A stretch of 64,000 bases of DNA from Burkholderia sp. WSM2232 (GTDB taxonomy: Bacteria; Pseudomonadota; Gammaproteobacteria; Burkholderiales; Burkholderiaceae), in assembly GCF_000472545.1 (NCBI RefSeq), contig NZ_AWZV01000007.1, positions 124,167 through 188,166 on the forward strand, given 5' to 3'. Within the stretch, counting starts at the first letter, position 1, and each line of letters opens with the position of its first letter. The position numbers and the translations under genes are program-made. Below the pieces are notes generated by a model that saw nothing but the letters and a program-made list of their open reading frames with translations, searched no databases and was not told where the DNA came from. Positions 19,445 to 26,600 of this stretch are shown here, piece after piece.

Positions 19445-19457
19445 TTGGTCTGACCAA
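19445..19457. promoter_or_regulatory. FadR/LldR-type operator palindrome
   Basis: TTGGTC-T-GACCAA is a perfect 13-bp palindrome with the TGGTC/GACCA core of FadR-subfamily sites. It begins at the base after the -10 element, so a bound repressor would cover the transcription start. Confidence 0.82.
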
Positions 19458-19590
19458 GCTGACCGGCCTTGCCGACGGGCCGGCGGCATCCCCGCACGCG
19501 TCCACAGGTCCATCGGTAAATGGACAATCGGTTAATCGGTCCATGAGCCCACCCGTCCACACGTCGCTTCTCCCGTGAATTCATGAACAC

Positions 19591-20334
19591 ATGAAAGTCG
19601 CCCTTTTTATCCCGTGCTTTATCGACGCGTTCTATCCCGAAGTCGGCGTTGCCACGCTCGAGTTGCTTGAGCGCTTCGGCATCGAGGTCGACTATCCGCA
19701 AGAGCAGACCTGCTGCGGCCAGCCGATGGCCAATAGCGGCGCGCACGCCGACGCTGCCGGGGCCGAGCGCGTGTTTGCGCGCAACTTCGCGGGCTACGAC
19801 TACATCGTCGGCCCCTCCGCAAGCTGCATTCACCACGTGCGTGAGCATCTCACTGCGATCGAGCAGACCGACCAAGTCAGGAAGGTGCGGGTAAGCGCAT
19901 ACGAACTGGTCGAGTTTCTGCACGACGTGGTGGGCGCGCGCGAATTCCCGTGGGCCGAGTTTCCGTATCGGGTCGGCCTGCACAACAGTTGCAGCGCGCT
20001 GCGGCATTTGAAGGAGGCGTCGATGTCTGAAGTGGCGGGGCAGCCGTTTTCGAAACCGCGCACTTTGCTGGAGGGCGTGAAGGGCATTGAATTCGTCAAG
20101 CCGTCGCGGGCGGACGAATGCTGCGGCTTTGGCGGCACCTTCTCGGTGACCGAAGAGCCGGTCTCCGTGCGCATGGGGCAGGACAAGGTGCGCGACCATC
20201 TGAACGCGGGCGCGCAATACATCGTGTCGGGCGACATGTCGTGCCTCATGCACCAGCAAGGCTGCGCGGAACGCATGAAGGCGGATGCGCGCTTTATTCA
20301 CATCGCGCAAGTGCTCAATGGAGCGCGCGCATGA
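19591..20334 (+). CDS. lutA: Lactate utilization protein A, (Fe-S)-binding
   Basis: LutA/LldE subunit, 247 residues, of the iron-sulfur L-lactate oxidation complex that delivers electrons to the membrane chain. It has two CCG domains: TCCGQPMANSG at about residues 39-50 and ECCGFGGTF at about residues 176-184, each with upstream partner cysteines (IPCF and NSCSAL). Length is typical. Its stop overlaps the ATG of lutB by four bases (ATGA), so the two are translationally coupled. Confidence 0.96.
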   Translation: MKVALFIPCFIDAFYPEVGVATLELLERFGIEVDYPQEQTCCGQPMANSGAHADAAGAERVFARNFAGYDYIVGPSASCIHHVREHLTAIEQTDQVRKVRVSAYELVEFLHDVVGAREFPWAEFPYRVGLHNSCSALRHLKEASMSEVAGQPFSKPRTLLEGVKGIEFVKPSRADECCGFGGTFSVTEEPVSVRMGQDKVRDHLNAGAQYIVSGDMSCLMHQQGCAERMKADARFIHIAQVLNGARA

Positions 20335-21722
20335 GCCGCATCGACCACGCAAAGGCAGCCGGAGACTTCATCAAAAAGACGGAGCACGTTGCGTTTCACG
20401 ACAGACGTCTATGGGATTTGCGGCAAAAGCGCGACGCGCAGGCGCACGGAATTGCCGAATGGGAGACGCTGCGCGAACTGGCGTCAGCCATCAAGGAACA
20501 TACGCTGTCGCATTTGTCGCAGTACCTCGAACAGTTTGCGGCGGCGGCTGAGGCGAACGGTGTTGTAGTGCATTGGGCTGCGACTGCCGAAGAGCACAAC
20601 GCGCTCGTGCACAAGATCATGTCGGAGCGCGGCATGACCACGCTCGTCAAAAGCAAGTCGATGCTCACCGACGAATGCCGGATGCGCGAATATCTCGAGC
20701 CGCGCGGCATAACGGTCATGGAAACCGATCTCGGCGAACGCATCCAGCAGCTCGACAATCAGGACCCGAGTCATATGGTCGTGCCCGCGGTTCATAAACT
20801 ACGTGCCGATGTCGCGCAACTGTTCGGCCGGACCATCGGCACCGATCCGCAAAACAGCGACATTCACTACCTCGCGGAAAGCCAGCGCATGAACACGCGG
20901 CCGTACTTCGTACGCGAGAAAACAGCGGGTATGACCGGCTGCAATTTTGCGGTGGCGGAAACCGGCACCGTCGTGGTGTGCACGAACGAAGGCAACGCGG
21001 ATCTTTCGGCGAACGTGCCGCCGTTGCATATCGCGTCGATCGGCATCGAGAAGCTGATTCCCAAGGTCGCCGATCTGGGCGTGTTCGTTCGCATGCTGTC
21101 ACGCAGTGCTCTCGGTTCGCCGGTCACGCAATACACGTCGCATTTTCGCGCGCCGCGTCCGGGCGCGGAGATGCATTTCATCCTTGTCGATCATGGCCGC
21201 TCGGAACGGCTTGCGATGGAGGACTTCTGGTACTCGCTCAAATGCATACGCTGCGGTGCGTGCATGAATACCTGTCCGGTGTACCGGCGCAGCGGCGGGC
21301 TCTCATATGGCGGCACGTACTCGGGTCCGATCGGCGCGATCATCAACCCGACCTTCGACCTGAAACGCTATAGCGCGTTGCCGTTCGCCTCCACGCTCAA
21401 CGGCAGTTGCACGAACGTGTGTCCGGTGAAGATCAATATTCACGAGCAGATCTACAAATGGCGCACGGTAATTGCGGAGCGTCACGAAGTGCCCTTCGTG
21501 AAGCAGGAAGTGTTGAAGATGGCGGGGCGCCTGCTGGCGAGCCCCACCCTGTATCGGGCGACGGTCGCGTCGATGGGCGGCGCATTGCGGCGGCTGCCGA
21601 ATTTCGTGCTGTACAACCCGCTGAACATCTGGGGCAGGCAACGCGAGTTGCCTGAGCCGCCCAAACAGACTTTCCATGCCTGGTACAAGAAGAACCGCGG
21701 AGGTGGCGATGGCAACGCGTGA
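20331..21722 (+). CDS. lutB: Lactate utilization protein B, ferredoxin-type
   Basis: LutB/LldF subunit of 463 residues. A LUD domain (about residues 65-290) precedes a ferredoxin domain with CIRCGACMNTCPVY (Cys305, 308, 311, 315) and a second cluster motif CTNVCPVKI. The C-terminus resembles the DUF3390 tail of the family. The ATG at 20331 overlaps the lutA stop; the longer frame from 20118 is not family-like. It overlaps lutC by 14 bases. Confidence 0.96.
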   Translation: MSRIDHAKAAGDFIKKTEHVAFHDRRLWDLRQKRDAQAHGIAEWETLRELASAIKEHTLSHLSQYLEQFAAAAEANGVVVHWAATAEEHNALVHKIMSERGMTTLVKSKSMLTDECRMREYLEPRGITVMETDLGERIQQLDNQDPSHMVVPAVHKLRADVAQLFGRTIGTDPQNSDIHYLAESQRMNTRPYFVREKTAGMTGCNFAVAETGTVVVCTNEGNADLSANVPPLHIASIGIEKLIPKVADLGVFVRMLSRSALGSPVTQYTSHFRAPRPGAEMHFILVDHGRSERLAMEDFWYSLKCIRCGACMNTCPVYRRSGGLSYGGTYSGPIGAIINPTFDLKRYSALPFASTLNGSCTNVCPVKINIHEQIYKWRTVIAERHEVPFVKQEVLKMAGRLLASPTLYRATVASMGGALRRLPNFVLYNPLNIWGRQRELPEPPKQTFHAWYKKNRGGGDGNA

Positions 21723-22299
21723 GGCTTTTCTCGCCAGAGTACGCGAGGCGCAACCGGCTGCGCGGCCGCGTCCCGAGGTGCCGCTGTTCAGTTCAGTAGG
21801 CGGCGACCTGCGCGCGCGCTTTACGGCCGCGTTGGAAACGATGGGCGGTACATGCGTAGAGGCGCAGACCGCGTCCGGCGTGGCCGACGCGATCCGCGAG
21901 CGTTTCGGCGCAGCGGTGTCGATCGTATCGGCTACCGCTGAAGTGCCCGGCACGCGCGCGCTGACCGCCGACATGGAGCCGGCGTCGTTGCAGGACATCG
22001 ACGTGGGCGTGGTGCGCGGGCGTTTCGGCGTCGCGGAGACGGGTTCGGTGTGGTTCAGCGAACGCGAGTACGTGGTGAATGCGTTGGGCTACATCGTGCA
22101 GCATCTGGTGGTGCTGCTCGATCCGGCGCAACTAGTGGACGGCTTGCAAGACGTCTACCGGCGCGACGACTTCCGCGACGCCCGCTACGCAGTGTTGGTC
22201 ACGGGGCCTTCCGCGACCGCAGACATAGAAGGCGTGCTCATTCGCGGCGCGCAGGGCGTGCGTTCGCTGACGGTCGTCTGGCTGGCGGCCGGCGCGTAG
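21709..22299 (+). CDS. lutC: Lactate utilization protein C
   Basis: LutC/LldG subunit, 196 residues, a stand-alone LUD domain (about residues 40-195) with the signature VAETGSVWF and the C-terminal GPSATADIEGVLIRGAQG stretch that all LUD proteins share. GGAGG lies before the ATG at 21709. It completes the lutABC operon. No lactate permease gene lies next to it in this window. Confidence 0.95.
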   Translation: MATREAFLARVREAQPAARPRPEVPLFSSVGGDLRARFTAALETMGGTCVEAQTASGVADAIRERFGAAVSIVSATAEVPGTRALTADMEPASLQDIDVGVVRGRFGVAETGSVWFSEREYVVNALGYIVQHLVVLLDPAQLVDGLQDVYRRDDFRDARYAVLVTGPSATADIEGVLIRGAQGVRSLTVVWLAAGA

Positions 22300-22323
22300 C
22301 GGCAATGGAGTTTGCTATCATCA

Positions 22324-22339
22324 CTGTATATACATACAG
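22324..22339. promoter_or_regulatory. LexA (SOS) box
   Basis: CTGTATATACATACAG has the CTGT-N8-ACAG form of the proteobacterial LexA site and differs from the ideal palindrome at one position. An extended -10 (TG-C-TATCAT, 22313-22321) lies just upstream, so LexA bound here would cover the start of transcription. It lies 15 bases before the GTG start of the nuclease gene. Confidence 0.85.
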
Positions 22340-22353
22340 GTCGTGCAAATTCC

Positions 22354-24318
22354 GTGGCAACCGATGCTGCGCCGGATTCCCTCACCGGCGTTCCCTACTA
22401 TCTGCTGAACTTCGAGCGGGCGCTTGCCTGGCTCGCGCAACGTTACGACGACCTGCTCGATGCAGGCGAGCGTGCTTTTCTCGGCGCGTTCGCGCTGATG
22501 CCGCAGGCTTCGCGAGCCTTGCTGGTGCGCATGCTGATGCGCAAGGGCACGCTGTTTCGCGCGAGCCGCCTCGCTTATGACGAGATCGGCTGCCCGTTGC
22601 AGGCGGCCGCGCCCATCAGCGCGCTGGGCTGGTTAGACCCGGCGCCGCACCTGACGCTCGACGACCTGTTCACGGTCACCACACGCGCCGAACTGCTCGA
22701 TATTTTCGCGGATGCACTCGTGTTGATTCCAGGCGCGCGCGGCTTGCGCAAGCCTGAGTTGCTGGAGGCATTGCGTCCGTTTCATGCGCAGGTGGATGAT
22801 GAGGACGGCAGCGGCAAGAGCCTAGGCAACAACGCCGGCAACACCGCGCGCCCGCTATCGGCATGGCATCCCGATTCAAGCGATTGCGTGTTTCGCGTGG
22901 ACGTTGCGCCGTTGTGCGAGCGTCTGCGGCTGATGTTCTTCGGCAATCTGCAGCAGGAGTGGTCCGAGTTCGTGCTCGCGGATCTTGGCGTGTTCCAGTA
23001 CGAGAAGGTCGCGTTCGGGCCGTCATCGCGTGCGTTCCAGCGGCGCGCGGACGTTGACGTGTATCTTGCGTTGCACGCATGTCGCGAGGAGCTGGCGTCG
23101 ATAGAGTCGTTCGGATCGCTGATCGATCGCGAAGCGGAACAGGCGGTGATCAATGAGATAGTCGCGCGCGTTCGGGCAGTCGAAATTCCTGACTCATGGC
23201 TCGAAATGCGGCGCGCGAAGCTGCTGTTTCGCATCGGCCAGCATTGCGAACGGCGGCAACTGTGGGCCGACGCGCTGACGGTGTACGAGCTATGCACTTG
23301 GCCCGGCGCGCGCCATAGGCGCATGCGTGTGCTCGAGCGTAGCGAGCGGTTCGACGCGGCGCTTGCGCTCGCGTTGCAGGCCACGCTGTCGCCTGAAAGC
23401 GAGGAAGAGCAGCAGCGCATCGCGCGCATGCTGCCGCGCTTGAGGCGCAAGCTCGGTGAGCCGGCGGTCCGCGTGCGTGCCGAGCGCGCCGCTGAACGCA
23501 GCACCTTGATTTTGCCGAGGCCGCAAGCCGCGCCATCGCAGCACGCGTCCTCGCCCGAAGCCGCGCATGCGCAGCAGTCCGTTGAATACCTCGTACGCGA
23601 TCATCTGACGTGCGAAGCCGCGCCGGTCTATTACGTCGAAAATGCGCTGATCAACTCGCTGTTCGGCTTGCTCTGCTGGCAACCTGTATTCGCGGCCCTG
23701 CCGGGTGCGTTTTTCCATCCGTTCCAGCGCGGTCCGGCCGATCTTCACGCGCCGGATTTTCATGCGCGCCGTGCGGTACAGTTCGCCGCGTGCCTTGAAC
23801 AACTCGATAGCGGCGTTTATCGCGAGACAATTCTGCGGCATCTGCACGAAAAGGCCGGTGTGCAGTCGCCGTTCGTCTTCTGGGGGCTGCTCACGCCCGA
23901 ACTCGTCACAATCGCGCTCGACTGTCTGCCGGCCGCCCATCTGAAGCTGTGGTTCGAGCGTTTGCTGCGGGACGTGCGCGCCAATCGCTCGGGTCTCCCG
24001 GACCTGATTCGCTTCTGGCCCGCCGAGCGCCGTTATGAACTGATCGAAGTGAAGGGGCCGGGCGACCGTCTGCAAGACAACCAGATTCGTTGGCTCACGT
24101 ACTGTGTGCAGCACGGCATGCCAGTGCGTGTGTTGGATGTGCGTTGGGCCGACGAAGCGAACAGCGATATGTGCGCCGATGCAGCCGCCCACGCGGGCGC
24201 CCACGCGGTCGCTCATGCGGCCGCCCATGCAGCCGCCGATGCAGCCGCCGATGCAGCCGTCCAAGCAGCGGAAGCGACAGCCCTACCTGCCGCGACCCTG
24301 GCGGAGCGCGCCACATGA
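22354..24318 (+). CDS. FAN1-like VRR-NUC domain nuclease
   Basis: Predicted structure-selective nuclease of 654 residues resembling bacterial FAN1, which incises flaps and interstrand crosslinks. A helical N-terminus includes ALMPQASRALLVRMLMRKGTLFR, a middle helical-repeat region follows, and the C-terminal VRR-NUC domain carries SGLPDL (Asp550) and ELIEVKGPGDRLQDNQ (Glu565, Lys567), the full catalytic set. The TTG at 22312 would place the start upstream of the LexA box, so the in-frame GTG at 22354 is chosen. The last 45 residues are a low-complexity Ala/His/Asp tail. The stop overlaps the start of the helicase gene. Confidence 0.88.
   Translation: MATDAAPDSLTGVPYYLLNFERALAWLAQRYDDLLDAGERAFLGAFALMPQASRALLVRMLMRKGTLFRASRLAYDEIGCPLQAAAPISALGWLDPAPHLTLDDLFTVTTRAELLDIFADALVLIPGARGLRKPELLEALRPFHAQVDDEDGSGKSLGNNAGNTARPLSAWHPDSSDCVFRVDVAPLCERLRLMFFGNLQQEWSEFVLADLGVFQYEKVAFGPSSRAFQRRADVDVYLALHACREELASIESFGSLIDREAEQAVINEIVARVRAVEIPDSWLEMRRAKLLFRIGQHCERRQLWADALTVYELCTWPGARHRRMRVLERSERFDAALALALQATLSPESEEEQQRIARMLPRLRRKLGEPAVRVRAERAAERSTLILPRPQAAPSQHASSPEAAHAQQSVEYLVRDHLTCEAAPVYYVENALINSLFGLLCWQPVFAALPGAFFHPFQRGPADLHAPDFHARRAVQFAACLEQLDSGVYRETILRHLHEKAGVQSPFVFWGLLTPELVTIALDCLPAAHLKLWFERLLRDVRANRSGLPDLIRFWPAERRYELIEVKGPGDRLQDNQIRWLTYCVQHGMPVRVLDVRWADEANSDMCADAAAHAGAHAVAHAAAHAAADAAADAAVQAAEATALPAATLAERAT
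24181..24264 (+). repeat. Seven in-frame 12-bp tandem repeats
   Basis: Units of the form GCAGCCGCCSAT are repeated seven times inside the end of the VRR-NUC gene, encoding AAAH, AGAH, AVAH, AAAH, AAAD, AAAD and AAVQ. The unit keeps the reading frame, so copy changes would only alter tail length. Confidence 0.88.
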
Positions 24319-26579
24319 CCTACGTCGTTGCGGTGCGAGCGATGTGCGAGTTCACCGCGAGACGCGGCGACCTCGATCTGCGCTTCACGCCGGCGCCTAC
24401 TTCGCTGGAAGGCATGGCGGGCCACGTGACCGTCGCGGGCCGCCGCGCGAGCGGCTACGAAAGCGAGATCGCGCTGACGGGCACACATCGCAACCTCACC
24501 GTGCGGGGCCGCGCGGACGGCTACGATCCGGTCGCGAATCGTCTCGAAGAGATCAAGACGCATCGCGGCGACCTCGAGCGCATGCCCGCCAATCATCGCA
24601 CGCTGCATTGGGCGCAGGCGCTGGTGTACGGCCATTTGCTGTGCCGCGCGCGCGGGCTCGCCGAGTTGAGCGTTGCACTGGTTTACTTCAATGTCGGCAG
24701 CCAGAAGGAAACGGTGCTCACGCAGCTGCATACGGCCCGTGAGCTGGAGATCTTTTTCGTCGACCAGTGCGAGCGTTTTCTCGATTGGGCCGTGCAGGAG
24801 GAAGCGCACTGTGCCGCGCGCAACGCCGCGCTGAGCGCCTTGCAGTTTCCGCATGCGCAGTTTCGCAGCGGACAAAGGGAACTGGCGGTGTCCGTCTATC
24901 GTGCTGCACGCGACGGTAAGGCGCTGATGGCGCAGGCACCCACCGGCATCGGCAAAACGCTTGCCACGATCTTTCCGTTGCTCAAGGCGTGCGCCGCGCA
25001 GCAAATCGACCGGGTGTTCTTCCTCACGGCGAAAACGCCCGGCCGGGCACTGGCGCTGGACGCAATCGACACGCTGCACAGGAGCACGGCGCCGTTGCCT
25101 TTGCGCACGCTCGAACTGGTCGCGCGCGACAAAGCCTGCGAGCATCCCGACAAAGCATGCAATGGCGAGTCGTGTCCGCTTGCGCGCGGCTTTTACGACC
25201 GGCTCGACGCCGCTCGCAGCGCGGCGCTCGCGGTGCCGCGCATGGACCGCGCGGCGGTTCGCGAAGCAGCGCTCGCTCATGACGTCTGCCCGTACTACCT
25301 GTCGCAGGAGCTTGCGCGCTGGGCCGACGTGGTGGTGGGCGACTACAACTACTACTACGACAGCAGCGCGATGCTGTACGCGCTCACGCAGATCAACCAG
25401 TGGCGCGTCGGCGTGCTGGTGGACGAGGCGCACAACCTGCTGGACCGCGCGCGCCGCATGTACACGGCGTCGCTGGATCAGGCGGCGTTGCGGCTCGCGC
25501 GCAAGACCGCGCCGCTCACGTTGCGCAAGCCGCTCGAACGTTTGCAGCGCGAATGGAACGCAGTCAGGCGCGCGCAGCACGCGTCGTATGAGGTCTATGC
25601 CGAGGTGCCCGGCAAGCTGCTCGCAGCCGCGCAAAATCTGATCGGCGCAGTGACGGATCAGCTTGCCGAGGCGCCGCTTTCAATCGACGAGGCAGCGCTG
25701 CGCTTTTTCTTCGACGCCATGCATTTTGTCGCGCTGGCCGAGCAGTTCGGCGAACATTCCATTTTCGACATCACGCTGACCACGGACACCCACGCCCCCC
25801 GCGATAAAAGCAGCTGTGTGCTGTGCGTGCGCAACGTGATTCCCGCACCGTTTCTCGCACCGCGTTATGCGGCGGCGCGCGCCACCGTGCTGTTCTCCGG
25901 TACGCTCACGCCGCATCATTTCTATCGGGATACCCTCGGGCTCGCGCAGGACACGCAATGGCTCGACGTAGAAGGGCCGTTTCGCGCGGAACAGTTGCGC
26001 GTGCGGGTAGCGGGCAACGTATCCACGCGTTGGCGCGATCGCAACCGTTCGCTCGAGCCGATTGTCGATCTGATCGCGGCGCAGTATCTGGCGAAGCCCG
26101 GCAATTACCTGGGGTTCCTGAGCAGTTTCGAGTATTTGCAGCAAGTGGTTGCGTTGATGCGCGAGCGCCATCCCGGCTTGCCCGTGTGGGCGCAGGAGCC
26201 GCGCATGGACGAGGCGGCCCGCGACGCCTTCCTCGCGCGCTTTCGCACCGCGAATCAGGGCGTCGGCTTTGCGGTGCTCGGCGGCGCGTTTTCAGAAGGC
26301 GTCGACCTGGTCGGGCAGCAGTTGATCGGCGCCTTTATCGCGACGCTCGGCTTGCCGCAAATGAACGAAGTGAACGAGCAGATGCGCCGCACGATGGAGG
26401 CGCGCTTCGGCAACGGCTACGAATACATGTACCTGTACCCCGGTTTGCAGAAGGTGGTGCAGGCGGCGGGGCGCGTGATTCGCACGGAGCACGACGAGGG
26501 CGTCGTGCATCTGATCGACGACCGTTACCGGCGGTCCGAGGTGCGCCGCCTGTTGCCCCGCTGGTGGCAGGTTCAGTAG
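24315..26579 (+). CDS. Cas4/RecB-like nuclease fused to DinG/XPD-type Fe-S helicase
   Basis: Protein of 754 residues with two parts. Residues about 45-155 look like a PD-(D/E)XK nuclease: GRADGYD gives Asp68 and LEEIKTH gives Glu79 and Lys81, followed by HWAQALVYGHLL. Residues about 180-750 are a superfamily 2 Rad3/XPD helicase with Walker A QAPTGIGKT (207-215), DEAH at 370-373, and four cysteines between motifs (275, 282, 287, 325) placed like the 4Fe-4S ligands of XPD and DinG. Motif VI is QAAGRVIRTEHDEG. The ATG at 24315 overlaps the nuclease stop (ATGA), so the two proteins are translationally coupled. It probably unwinds and processes damaged DNA with the FAN1-like partner. Confidence 0.88.
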   Translation: MTYVVAVRAMCEFTARRGDLDLRFTPAPTSLEGMAGHVTVAGRRASGYESEIALTGTHRNLTVRGRADGYDPVANRLEEIKTHRGDLERMPANHRTLHWAQALVYGHLLCRARGLAELSVALVYFNVGSQKETVLTQLHTARELEIFFVDQCERFLDWAVQEEAHCAARNAALSALQFPHAQFRSGQRELAVSVYRAARDGKALMAQAPTGIGKTLATIFPLLKACAAQQIDRVFFLTAKTPGRALALDAIDTLHRSTAPLPLRTLELVARDKACEHPDKACNGESCPLARGFYDRLDAARSAALAVPRMDRAAVREAALAHDVCPYYLSQELARWADVVVGDYNYYYDSSAMLYALTQINQWRVGVLVDEAHNLLDRARRMYTASLDQAALRLARKTAPLTLRKPLERLQREWNAVRRAQHASYEVYAEVPGKLLAAAQNLIGAVTDQLAEAPLSIDEAALRFFFDAMHFVALAEQFGEHSIFDITLTTDTHAPRDKSSCVLCVRNVIPAPFLAPRYAAARATVLFSGTLTPHHFYRDTLGLAQDTQWLDVEGPFRAEQLRVRVAGNVSTRWRDRNRSLEPIVDLIAAQYLAKPGNYLGFLSSFEYLQQVVALMRERHPGLPVWAQEPRMDEAARDAFLARFRTANQGVGFAVLGGAFSEGVDLVGQQLIGAFIATLGLPQMNEVNEQMRRTMEARFGNGYEYMYLYPGLQKVVQAAGRVIRTEHDEGVVHLIDDRYRRSEVRRLLPRWWQVQ

Positions 26580-26600
26580 GGCGTGAGCGCCCGGGGAGCG

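Noticed and set aside
22312..22353. TTG start at 22312 for the VRR-NUC gene
   Set aside because: It would begin translation upstream of the LexA box and the predicted transcription start; the in-frame GTG at 22354 fits better.
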